A DNA stretch of 64,000 nt from Uloborus plumipes (Eukaryota; Arthropoda; Arachnida; Araneae; Uloboridae). The DNA lies in NCBI GenBank assembly GCA_038373865.1, contig JAXGGA010000067.1, positions 310,001 through 374,000 of the forward strand, read 5' to 3'. Both the position numbers and the translations under genes were made by a program. Shown in pieces: positions 12,980-23,757 of the stretch (position 1 is the first letter of the stretch; each line of letters begins with the position of its first letter). The notes beneath the pieces were generated by a model, which ran no database searches, was not told the DNA's origin, and was given only the letters and a program-made list of their open reading frames with translations.

Positions 12980-14626
12980 GAAAAGCTTTACCATTGAGAA
13001 TAAAGATACACTAGGTAACCCGAGCAGTGAATGAATTGTTCTTAATTTGTTTTAAATAACAAGGCTAGAAACATTTCTTCCCAGATCAACTGACAAATTG
13101 AATTTTATTCTATTTAATTCCAAAAAGAAAATGATGAAACAAATGTTGTGTTTAGAAATGGTCATTGACTGGATTTTTTTTTATACAATCCAAACAAAAT
13201 CGACCACCACCACCTTAAAAGTTCTTAACGATTTTTTTTTTCTTAGTAATGGGGAGTTATTCCCCATTTTTAAAAATTATTTTTTTCTGAAAACGCCCAG
13301 CCAAAAACATAGGCTGAACTTATTTGTTTCTTACTTTTGACTCATTTTCTATTTTTAAAAAATAATCTTAAAAGACACTCAGTTGCTGTGTCGTTTTCGG
13401 TGGTTGACGTCGCAAATGTACAAAGCGCTCCACGCAAGGTCACTTAATAGAGTAGACACCATTTTGTTGTGGAAATTGCTGGAGTTATTATCCAAAATGG
13501 CTCAGGCATTAGTGTGATTCACCCCTAAGTTTCAATGCTTTTAAAGTCTTACGAGCTCTCGTTTTGTTTTAGAAATCGCACATAAAAAATATAATTAAAA
13601 GTTAACTATTCGGGAAATGAAAATATTTTCGGGCTTCATGTAATTTTTTTGCATGTTCTATCACCATCAGTGACTAAAAGTTGTACGTTTGACTTAAAGG
13701 AAACACCCACATTACATACATGAAGAAAAATGTTATTAGTGTCAAAACAAAATGTATTAACACTAATATAGATTTCTAAAAATCAAATTAAATTATTGTG
13801 CTCGTTCACTAGTCAAACTACCCTAACTACCCTTATAAAGTGCTGAGTGTGAGATAACATATTTTCAGTGTACCTGTCCTTAGTGGTCAACTAAAAACTA
13901 GGAGTGAAATTTCTGTCTGTGGATGCTAAGGAAAGAGATTCATACGAAAAAGCTAATTGCATTTGCTTACAGCTCTGTTATAGCTCCGATTTTGAGTTTT
14001 AAAAAGATTTAGGAACCTTTTTGGTAGTTTAGAGGAAGTAGCCAGGCCTTTACTGTATACATATTAAATTTTCTTTGGATTGTTCTTCATTTATTCCAGA
14101 AATGTGACTGGCTTCTATTGCGAGGGTTTCTGAATTCTTCGGAAATATTCCAGCCTAATTTCAGAATTTTACTGACTTTTAGAGAAAAAAATTCATGTGT
14201 GTTGTCAACTATGTTACGGCATTAATTAGACGCTCTACCTGCCGATTATTCTCCAGGAACGTTTAAGATATTATTATTATTGTTATTATTATTATAACTA
14301 CTTATTTTTATCTTTTTTATTTGTTTCTATTTCACTAATTTTACTTTATTTCGTCTATTTTTAACAGTTCAAAACTTAGACACAAAGCCCAAAATAATTT
14401 CAGATTTTTAAGCAACAGATAAAGTTAGGATTAAAGGTGAGAGAAAACAATCCCCCGTATAAGTGCCCCTTCCCTCCAATTGGTCAAAAAAATAATAATA
14501 AAATAAAAGAGAAAATTCAGGCACATAATACATTCATTTTAACCGTTGAGAGACCACGTAACAAAATTTCAATCTTCAAACTCTAACTTGGAGAAAAATG
14601 ATTCAGTCATGACTTGCTCTCGATAT
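12980..14626. other. Interior of the foldback element, AT-rich
   Basis: No exon was recognised. There is an ATT microsatellite at about 14271-14295. Bases 14097-14170 share TTTCTGAATT...TTCCAG...AATTTCAG with 31988-32052, so a small dispersed repeat is present. Confidence 0.5.
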
Positions 14627-14741
14627 AACCCAAGTAGCATCAACTCATCGAATTTTGCTCGGCCGATCAACTAACTCCTCGTAAACTGATCCCGTAACGC
14701 ACGACGATATCGTTCCGATCAGTATCTGAGCACGGTTTTCG

Positions 14742-15110
14742 ATGAGCTACTTTTCATCGGAAAGCGATATCCTTCCGATCAACTTTCCCAATGAATATAA
14801 GATGAGCAAAATTCCATCGGAAAATGATATCCTTCCGATCAACTTTCCCGATGAAAATAAGATGAGTAAAATTCCATCGGAAAATGATATCCTTCCGATC
14901 AACTTTCCCGATGAAAATAATATGAGCTATATTCCATCGAAAAACGATATCCTTCCGATCAAATTTCCCGATGAAAATTAACCGAGCTATGTGTTATTGG
15001 AAAACTATATACTTCCAATCAAATTTCCCGATGAAAATATGCCAAGCTACAGATTTCATCGGAAAAAGGTCGTAAAGATCAAATTTTCTGATGAAAATTT
15101 TCCCAATCTC
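14742..15110 (+). repeat. 60-bp tandem repeat, about six units, open in one frame
   Basis: Units of 60 bp starting at about 14752, 14812, 14872, 14932, 14992 and 15053 share ATCGGAAAA, GATATCCTTCCGATCAA and TTTCCCGATGAAAAT. The first four read as a 20-residue repeat (PSENDILPINFPDEN) without stops. The unit length is a multiple of three and the frame decays in later units, so the open frame is probably incidental. Confidence 0.8.
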
Positions 15111-15147
15111 AAATTTTTGTTAAATATGCAGTGTTGGTTTCATTATT

Positions 15148-15215
15148 CGTAGACTTGGTAGCGTGGTGGTAGAGCGTTGGCTTTCCGCGCCGATAACTCG
15201 GGTTCGATGCTGGAG
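15148..15215 (+). repeat. tRNA-like SINE head
   Basis: GTGGTGGTAGAGCGTTGG resembles a pol III A box. CGGGTTCGATGC 35 bp later resembles a B box. There is no cloverleaf good enough for a tRNA gene. It is probably a tRNA-derived SINE fragment within the right arm of the foldback element. Confidence 0.4.
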
Positions 15216-15258
15216 TTGGCCAGTCGCAAATGGTTGGGGGAAATAAAAAAGAGGTTCC

Positions 15259-15480
15259 AAAATTCACTGCCACGGAACTAAACTGCGCTCTTTTTTCCTT
15301 TTTTTTTAAATTGATCCAACTCTCATCGTATTTTGATCCAAAATTTATCGCCACGGAACTACACTGCTCGTATATTGATCCAACTCTCATCGTATTTTTA
15401 TTCAAAATTGATCCTAAATTCATCGGCACGGGACTGCACTGCTCGTAAATTGATCCAAATCTCATCGTAAACTCATCGGA
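15259..15480 (-). repeat. Subterminal tandem repeats of the foldback element
   Basis: Three units share GCCACGGAACTA-CACTGCTCGTA-ATTGATCCAA-CTCATCG at about 15268, 15350 and 15423. The related segment in the left arm (11880-11930) has one unit. The minus-strand open frame crossing them just translates the repeat. Confidence 0.65.
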
Positions 15481-15628
15481 TTTTGCTGATCGGATTCTGA
15501 TTGGCCGATGAGACATATTGGAGCAATTCCCGATGAAAACTCATCGAAATCCGATCATCGGCCGATAAGAATTTCATCGGGTTTCGATGAATGGCCGATC
15601 ATCGGCCGATGAGATTGTGCTGCTAGGG

Positions 15629-15779
15629 AAGCTAAACTAATTTTGAAAGAGGAACTACGCGTCAAGTATAAAATTAATTAGAAAATAAGTACATAATACT
15701 GCGAAGATTAAATTATCCCTTTAAAGGATGGTAGAACAAAGTACCATCCTTTCAGTAAAATAAATTGGTAAAGTTAAAT

Positions 15780-15825
<46 letters not shown>

Positions 15826-16742
15826 ACAGTATAGTGTTTTTTGCATACAAGCTGATAAAGAAAAGCAAGTTCAAGTATAGTAATGAAATACGAAACGTGA
15901 ACTCAAAATAAAATCTTATTTTTGCTGTGTGCGTAGCCAACCGAGTGACGCATTCAGCAATTACCATTTGAAATGGATTACAGGAAAACGTACAAAGTCC
16001 GCTCTTCAAATGAAACGAAAAAATATAACTACTTACAAATGAAATGACGATTTCAAATGGAATTTTTCAAGCATATTTTTCGCAAAATAGTTCTTAATTG
16101 CAAAAATTAGATTAGTTCAAACTAAAAAGTGTGTTGTAAAATTAAAAAATGAACATTAAAATAATAATTTTCTTATACAAGTGGCGTTTGGCCGCTTTCC
16201 CAGTTTGCACTTATTTTTATAAACTCAAATAAGAAAAAAACAAAGAGCATTAAAGTTTGCTTTTTTCGTCATGTCTTTTCAAAATTTACGGTCAATCATC
16301 TATATTTATTTAGCATTTGATAGTATTTTTTTTCTTCTTTAAAATCTATACTTTAGGTAAAATTATCTGACACATTTTTCTAAAGTGAAAAGAGTTATTT
16401 CTTTATTTATTTTATTTATTTTTGCAAAAACATATTGACACAAAAAGAAAATAACTTTCTTTTTCTCATAAAAAAGTGGATAATGTCAAAAAGAGCTTAC
16501 GGGTTTTAGGAAAAAAAGGACATTTTCCCATTAGTAAAAGCGTTTGTGCGTTTTTTTCCTCTAAGTCGATTCTTGTAACAGCTGCGACTAAAGTAACTCT
16601 CTCTAAATAAGATGTTTGTCATTTTCATTCAGTATTTTTTATTTGAATTCTCGCCGTCGGTTTAAAGCATTTAAATTTCATTATGTAAACCTATAGACAG
16701 ATAGAAGAATAATTATAATTATGATAAGATTGTGTTTATATA
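15629..16742. other. AT-rich non-coding DNA with long poly-A
   Basis: A run of about 40 A lies at 15783-15822. The rest is low-complexity AT-rich sequence with no recognised gene. Confidence 0.55.
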
Positions 16743-17395
16743 CAGGGTGTCCACTCCAATCGTGGACCAATAGCTAATTTCTAAACCGTTAGAGATAAGC
16801 ATATAGTTTATTTAGGAAAAAATCTCCAAATTACGAAAGGAATTTTGGGTCTATTCAATGTTTCTCAAAAAATCAAATTTTGAAAGAGTTACGAAATTTA
16901 AATTTTTATACAGCCCCCCAGTCCTATCAATCATATTTAGTAAAACATTCTTGACACTGTAACGTTTAAAACAAAAAAAAAATCACTCTTCTACCACAAA
17001 AATTGACCGAGTTATGACGTTTTGAAAAATCAAGATTTTGCATTATTTCATGACGTCATCGAGAGATTTCGCGTAAGGGACCGTACGCGAAATCCTTCAA
17101 AATCTTGATTTTTCAAAACGTCATAACTCGGTCAATTTTTGTGGTAGAAGAGTGATTTTTTTTTTGTTTTAAACGTTACAGTGTCAAGAATGTTTTACTA
17201 AATATGATTGATAGGACTGGGGGGCTGTATAAAAATTTAAATTTCGTAACTCTTTCAAAATTTGATTTTTTGAAAAACATTGAATAGACCCAAAATTCCT
17301 TTCGTAATTTGGAGATTTTTTCCTAAATAAACTATATGCTTATCTCTAACGGTTTAGAAATTAGCTATTGGTCCATGATTGGAGTGAACACCCTG
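16743..17395. mobile_element. 653-bp near-perfect palindromic MITE
   Basis: The ends are CAGGGTGTCCACTCCAATC and its near-exact inverse, flanked by TA. The two arms of about 298 bp match almost base for base, with about 57 bp (17041-17097) between them. CAGGGTGTCC ends and a TA target fit a Tc1/mariner-type MITE. It is non-coding. Confidence 0.88.
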
Positions 17396-17639
17396 TATTT
17401 TGATGTATACAACTGCAGAAAAATGATGCTTTCCTAAAGTGAATGAAAATAACATTTGCAGGGGAAATCGGGCTAACTGTGTAATAATTTTTCTTTAACT
17501 AATTGCTGCTTTAATTTTTATCACATACATTCGTACTATTAAGTTTGCTATAAGCATTGTGCATTGTACATAGTATCTGCTAAAATACAAAACAATAACC
17601 AATGATGTGTAAAACTACGCAAGATCTCTTTCAAAAGCT

Positions 17640-17938
17640 GCAAATCAAAGACTGTCTTCATAATAGTTTTACGGAAAATGAAAAGTGAGTTTTACTGAAA
17701 TTACGAGCCTTTTTATGCAAAAAAACTCTAAATAATTACTGCAAAAATGCAAAAAATGTACCAATGAACTGATACATTTTTACTTACAACGTCGTTTTGA
17801 TGTGAACATCTTAGTTAATGTGTGGAACTGCTCTATTTTGGACGTTATTCGCTTTTTACTGGGTGAAGTAAGACAATTAATAAAACTAAAAGCAATATAC
17901 TTGATGTTTCTTTATTAAATTTTCCATATCTACTTATA
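17640..17938. repeat. Tandem-array unit left of a Helitron
   Basis: ACAACGTCGTTTTGATGTGA, AACTGCTCTATTTTGGA and ATAAAACTAAAAGCAATA match the units at 20149-20890. The array was split by the insertion at 17939. Confidence 0.75.
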
Positions 17939-19127
17939 TTAAAAACTGAGTATCTTTCTAACTATCTTTCTTTCTATCTTTCTAACTATCTTTCTATGTC
18001 ACGCTTCTTTCTCCTGAACGACAATGACCTGAAAGTCGAACCAGGTACCGATAGATAGGTAATTTTTCAGGCTTCATTAGTTTCAATTGATCACGGGACG
18101 CGGGAGCGTCCCGCCCCGCCAAGAAAACCAAATACAAGCCGCCAAGAAATTTCCGTCGCCAATAAAAATGTAAAAGAGCGACAAGGACTGTTTACGCGAG
18201 TAACCAAACCGGGGTTTTCACCCCTCTGTATCTCAGCCCCATAAAGATCCTTAGAGTTCATTTTTGGTATACTCAATCTCCAGCGGCCCCTGACGGCACA
18301 CACTAAAGCAAAACATCCAGGACCCTCAGGGGGAGGGGTGATATATGTTATAAAATCGCTATTTTTCGCACTTTTTAAAAATTGTTTGACAGGGGTCCAG
18401 ACTAAACGGTAACTCGAATTGAGTTCTCATTTTGCACCCACATTTATTTTGTCCCAAAGCTCGGCATAGGGGGTTTTTCGACCCCCCACCCCCTCCCCCC
18501 TCGTTTTTATTTTTCGTATCTTTTCCCCCGGGGGTCTTTAGTGTTGATTTTTGGTATGAATATTCTCGATGAGACATTGAGGACGTTTTCCCAAAATTTA
18601 CCCCCCGGGGTCATCGCACCCCGGAGTTATTAATGCTTAAAATTGGTCCGATTTCTATCTACTAGCTCTGTTCAACATCTGAGCATTTATGTTGTCATTG
18701 TTGGGCGGCGAGGAAAGAAAACTCAATGATTGAAATTTCATCTGTTGCCAGTTTCTATTTGTTAACAAATAAAATATTTGTAATTGATTTTATTGCATAA
18801 GGCTTTTAAAAGGGATCTTCAATTTAGTTCATTTTAATATGAGATCGGCAGTAAGGGTTGGGGTTTTTTGTTTAAACTTTTAATTTAATCGTAGTATTGT
18901 TAGCAACTAGCTTTGTTTTGCGTCGGTTCGGGTGGTACATTGTGATTGATTTCAAATTTATCCTAGACTGAAGAAGATCCTTGAACTTTTGCACCAAATG
19001 CATGCCAAGAAAACCACATATGTCGGACCGCCAAGAAAAATGTTGAAGGGAAAAAAAACATGCAAAATAAATTTTGAAGAGAAAAAAAAAACAGGCAAAG
19101 AAATAATATTAATGCAAAAACATGTGA

Positions 19128-19503
19128 TATCTCCCCAAAAACAACAGTGTTGTAAAAAAATCCCCCGCCAAGAAAACCTTAAATACTCAGCCTTAAAAAG
19201 TTATGATATCGAGTTTTCCCGCCAAGTTTGTGCCAAACTACAACTAACCTGTATGTATAGTTCTTTTAAATTGTTTTCAGTCCTGCCAGGCGGGAAGTTT
19301 TTACTCATTAAGCAACCACCTCACAAGACAAAGTTTCCCGCCTGGCAGGACAGAAAACAATTTAAAAGAACTATACATACAGGTTAGTTGTAGTTTGGCA
19401 CAAACTTGGCGGGAAAACTCGATATCATAACTTTTTAAGGCTGAGTATTTAAGGTTTTCTTGGCGGGGGATTTTTTTACAACACTGTTGTTTTTGGGGAG
19501 ATA
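19128..19503. repeat. Perfect-looking 169-bp inverted repeat with 38-bp loop
   Basis: The arms 19128-19296 and 19335-19503 appear exactly complementary (TATCTCCCCAAAAAC ... GTCCTGCCAGGCGGGAA). The loop is TTTACTCATTAAGC-type sequence. It lies inside the Helitron region. The frame that crosses the left arm is an artefact of the repeat. Confidence 0.88.
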
Positions 19504-19763
19504 TAATTATACGATTTTAATTAGCGAAGATATAAATTAATAAGTAGTCAAGTTTGAAGCGATTAAGCCTAATAAATGATTAAATATGAAATCCATTCTT
19601 GCAAACCGTCGTTGCTATGAAACAGTATAATAACAATGATAATGAGAATTTTGAATGAAGGCTTAACTAAATCAAACACGGAACTCATAAGCGGGCCACT
19701 TACGTAGAATTTTTATCGCTAGCTACTGGTAATATTTTGAAACATTTATTTGTTGAAGAGCCA

Positions 19764-20020
19764 TCTACTTATATTAAAAACTGAGTATCTATGTCTGCTT
19801 TTTTCCTTTGAGCGAGCTGAACTTACTGAAACTTTCCTCACCATCTTGAAGGCGCGAAGCATCTCAATAATTCGAATGATTTTTTTTATATAGGAAAAAA
19901 GTAAAGGCGTGAAGCGCCTGTAAGCGAGCCGCCTTGGCGGGGAGTAGTTTCTTTAAATTTTTTTCTCACTACTTTCAGGGCACGAAGTGCCCGTGCAACG
20001 CCGGGCCACGTGCGTGGTAT
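19764..20020 (+). mobile_element. Second Helitron-type 5' end inside the 17.9-20.1 kb insertion
   Basis: It repeats the first 27 bases of the Helitron at 17939. It is followed by GAGCGAGCTGAAC, AGGCGCGAAGC and GGGCACGAAGTGCCCG, motifs common near Helitron 3' ends. Confidence 0.5.
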
Positions 20021-20148
20021 GTCTTGAAATCGAATGAACATTAAATTATATCAAATAATATAACTTCAGAATGAGGTAAAAGTTAGAGAGGGGGGAACTT
20101 ATGCATCAACATGCCGCAGGAAGCTAATCTAGCTGCCCTGGCAGCTAG

Positions 20149-20890
20149 TTTTTTACGAAATCTCGCTCAAAATAGTTTCCTAGCTTATTTGTAAGAGAAG
20201 AAATTGCAAAAACAAAACCAATAAAAAAGATAAGTTTGTCCACAATTTTTGCCTATAACGTGGTCTTGATATGAACGTCTGAGTTAATATGTGAAACTGC
20301 TCTATTTTGGATGGTATTTAATTTTCACTGAGTCAAGTAAAACAGTTAATAAAACTAAAAGCAATACACTTAATGTGTCTTAATTGAAATTTCCAGAATT
20401 TTTACGAAGTTTTGTTTAAAATACTTTCTTAGCGTATTTGTAAGAGAACAAATTGCAAAAACAAAACCAAAAAAAATGATTTGTTGGTCCACAATTTTTG
20501 CATATAACGTCGTCTTAGTGTGAACTTCTGAGTTAATGTGTGAAACTATTTTGGATGGCATTTGCTTTTCTCTGGGTCAAGTAAGACAATTTATAAAACT
20601 AAAAGCAATATACTTATTGCTTCTTAATTAAAATTTCCAGAATTTTTACGAAGTCTCATTCAAAATACTTCCTTAGCATATTTGCAAGAGAAAAAACTGC
20701 AAAAACTAAACCAATAAAATGCTATGTTTATCCACAATTTTAGCTTATAACGTCGTCTTGATTTCAATGTGTGTGTTAATATGTAAAACCGCTCTAGTTT
20801 GGATGGTGTTTGCTTTTCACTGGGTCAAGAAAGACAATTAATAAAACTAAAAGCAATACACTTAATGTGTCTTAATTAAAATTTCCAGAA
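20149..20890. repeat. Tandem array, three units of about 245 bp
   Basis: Units begin TTTTTACGAA(A/G)T at about 20150, 20398 and 20644. They share AAATTGCAAAAACAAAACCA, AACGTCGTCTTGAT and ATAAAACTAAAAGCAATACA. The fourth unit is the one left of the Helitron. The frames it opens are not protein-like. Confidence 0.8.
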
Positions 20891-23538
20891 TTTCAACTAA
20901 GATAGTCATATTTGTCTCTTCCAAAGTACTTCCTGAGCATATCGCTCCCATCAGGTGCCTGATGAGCGTCTTGGAAACGTCTTTCGTAGTCGTCGTGCAA
21001 ATTATCTCCCAGGTAAAATATTAATATTCCTTCCGAAGAGATCATTTAATTTAAGTAATTGCTTCTGTCTGCATGCGACCAGTCTTCTCTGGGGACTGGA
21101 AATGCTTTCACGACTTCAGGAAACTTCATCAACATCGAGTAATCATGAGAAATGATGCATAATGAAATCGGAATGACGAATTTTAGAAAGTTTAATGAGA
21201 TTTTAGCCCGATATACGCTGGGTGAATGTCAGAATATACTCTTAACCATAAGTAATTTAATGAGGATGAGTCATTTTATCTTGATTAAAGTTTCCTTTGT
21301 TTATGTTACGAGTGTTTGATTTCATTTTCGATCATATCAAATCAAAAACGGGGTAGGTTGGCTGATACAGAATTAATAGATAGATGCATTTCTTTAGAAT
21401 GATTTAATCATGCTGAGCGTTATATGTTATTCTAGACATATGCACTACTTTTATGAAAACAGTTCACCTTAACATTGTTTTGATTTACTTGTGCTTTTAA
21501 TTTTAATCAGGATGTATAGACATCAATAGGTCTCCGGAATTAAGTTTCTTTACTAAAAAAAAGGCTTTTAATTTCTGTAAACAGCACTGTTTGCTATTGC
21601 AGATATGTTTATGTTTAATTTATTTAATTTTGCCATAAAGTTCAGGACTTGAAAATAACTAGACCAAACACTTCAGTTATTCTTTAAGATATCATTCTTT
21701 TTTATGTACACGAACTTCCAGTAAAATGTATTTGTCTTGCTGTTTTTGAATTAAAGCTGTGGCTCATTAAAAGTAATTGTTTTAATATTTTCTGACTCAC
21801 GTTGAAAACAAGGTAAGTTTTTAGTAATTGATACAGAACACTCCTTAAGAATTTAATAATAGAACTTTGGTAACTTACACTGCTTAACTTGACCGGCCTT
21901 TGTGTTCCTTTGGAGTCTCGAGTTATCGAGGTCACACTGTACAATATTAAAATTTAATACAAATATTGAACTATTACTGACATATAAACATTAAAATCAA
22001 TTAATTTTCCACTGTGAATACGCGATCAACGTAAATTTTTAACTGTAGAAATTTCACAATTATGCACGGCAACTATGAAAAAAATCCAGTTGAATATTTA
22101 AAAAATTTAGAAAGATATCATCAATCTAATGAGCTGTATTTTAATGATTCTTTGAAGAGGAGTTAAAAGGAGGTATTCGCAAATAACATGTTTTTTTTTT
22201 TTTTTCACGAATCACTCTTTAAAAAAGCTGAAAGATTGAGTGAAGGTTTTGAAAAAATTAGAACAATCCTTTGCGATTTGTTGCCAACCTAGAATATATC
22301 GGTGCATTTGATCGCCAATACCGTTCCAAATTGTAAAAAATTCCAACTGAAGCATTTTTTATGAGTTGCTACATGTACTTGAGTTTTTAAAAATGAAATT
22401 TATATGAATAGGTATATTTTCATAATAGTTAAGTGGATCATATTTGAGTGCTTACTAAATGATATATTCTTTAGTTTCGTAGTAGAGTATATAGGTAGGA
22501 AGGAAAGAGCAACTGTAGCTGGTAGTTAGAGTTAAAGTAGAGAGACGTTTATCCTTTCTACAACTAATTGAAGCATAAAAAAACATATTTTTTTTTAAGT
22601 AATGAGAGAATATTCGTTCAACATGTAATTTCACTTGGGGACAAATTAAAAAAAAATTCCACAAACGTTTTGTTTTTTTCTACAGTCCATAGCATACCAT
22701 AAGAGTCATCGAATTGGTAGACACCAGTTTCCAATCACTTTGTTTAAGACAGTGATTTTGTACATTGCACTAACGTGAGAGCAGTACAATGATACACATG
22801 AAACGTAGATCACTTTTCCTTAAAAACACTCTAGAAAGTCATTTCTTTCCTAAAATTGGATTAAACTACAACTACATACATACAGATTAGAGCCCCGTGT
22901 GAGAAATTAACACGAACATCAGACATGTGGAGTAAAAAAATAATAAAATACCGAAACTAAAATAATGAAAAGCTTTTATTTACAATATATATCTTACATC
23001 CGCAAGTTATGCTTCGGGAAACCGTACAGTAACAACATTAATAAGATTCTTTCCTTATTTACTGCACTGATATAAGTGCAAAAATAGTTGTACGAAATAT
23101 CCATTTTTATTATTTTATCTAACATCGTTTATACACTGAACATTGTGCAGAAGCCTTACATCCATACACCTTTATTTATTAAACAACATATCGTACGAGG
23201 ATGAGCATTTGATTGACCTCAACCTGTTCTAATGCTTAAATGTTAGCAACAGTGAATAATAATTTCTTCAACACCTTTACACCAAAACGCATTTATACAT
23301 ATTTTGTCCATAAATTCTCCAAGTGGAAAAACAAATGCTAAACAAATATGAGAGATAAATCTTATAATATTAGAAATGAAGTTTTAAAATTTAAAATTGT
23401 TTTGAATAAAGCACAGTGAAAGATGGAATTTCTGAAGAAAAAAACCGTAAAAAAACAGATTAAGACAATATACTTGAAAATAAATTTTTAAAAGGTATAT
23501 ATTCACATCCAATGCACAAAAAATAAAAATATTTTCCC
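20891..23538. other. Downstream flank, no supported gene
   Basis: It is mostly AT-rich. Bases 20891-21155 keep mid-GC open frames on both strands, with no start, splice pair or family match I can defend. Bases 21880-21944 look like an isolated pogo-type end (minus: ACAGTGTGACCTCGATAACT). Confidence 0.5.
21880..21944 (-). mobile_element. Possible pogo/Tigger-like terminal fragment
   Basis: The minus strand reads ACAGTGTGACCTCGATAACT then CGAGACTCC, close to the CAGT..ACCTCGATAACTCG end of pogo-type elements. No partner end was found. Confidence 0.35.
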
Positions 23539-23738
23539 TAAACAAGGGTTACTTGGACCCTATAGGGTTACTTGAGCCCAATACAGAAAATGATAAAATC
23601 TGGGTTTGGTTCTCATTAGTTGAAGACTTGCATATAGTTCCTCGTTTCTCCACTAGGTAGAAGCACTCTGCAGTCTTTAACGCTAGTACCAAACCCAGAT
23701 TTTATCATTTTAGTGTTGGGCTCAAGTAACCCTTGTTT
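23539..23738. repeat. 200-bp foldback element
   Basis: TAAACAAGGGTTACTTG...ATGATAAAATCTGGGTTTGG at the left is inverted at 23689-23738. The left arm has a small duplication of GGGTTACTTG. The interior is about 75 bp. It is MITE-like and non-coding. Confidence 0.75.
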
Positions 23739-23757
23739 ACGGTACTTTTCTCATCTA

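Larger units (their letters stand above)
11696..15628. mobile_element. Large foldback/TIR element with GATCGG-rich arms
   Basis: The left end CCTTAGCAGCATAATCTCAT and the reverse complement of the right end CCCTAGCAGCACAATCTCAT open inverted arms. They cover 11696 to about 12105 and about 14627-15628. The arms stay collinear down to GTTGATGCTACTTGGGA / TCCCAAGTAGCATCAAC. The right arm has expanded by tandem repeats. The middle holds a TACAGT MITE and AT-rich DNA. No transposase was found and no clear target duplication, so the class is open. Confidence 0.72.
17939..20148 (+). mobile_element. Helitron (possibly two nested) splitting a tandem array
   Basis: It begins TCTACTTATATTAAAAACTG after A at 17938. 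It ends GCTGCCCTGGCAGCTAG before T at 20149, a hairpin directly next to CTAG. Removing it rejoins TTTTCCATA with TTTTTTACGAAATC, matching TTTCCAGAATTTTTACGAA in neighbouring units. A second start, TCTACTTATATTAAAAACTG at 19764, and a GAAGTGCCCGTGCAACGCCG end-like segment near 20000 suggest two related Helitrons. No Rep or helicase frame was seen. The GC-rich part at 18090-18640 is not coding. Confidence 0.75.

Noticed and set aside
15148..15215. Possible tRNA gene
   Set aside because: A and B boxes are present but the acceptor and anticodon stems do not pair; a SINE head is more likely.
18091..18577. GC-rich open frames near 18.1-18.6 kb
   Set aside because: They lie inside the Helitron insertion, are rich in homopolymers (GGGGGG, CCCC) and show no known motif.
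20885..21155. Mid-GC open stretches on both strands, including a minus-strand frame ending GRDKYDYLS-stop that is entered in phase 1
   Set aside because: It could serve as an alternative last beat exon by phase, but the acceptor (TTACCTGGGAG) is poor, there is no hydrophobic tail, and the exon at 26373-26500 fits far better.
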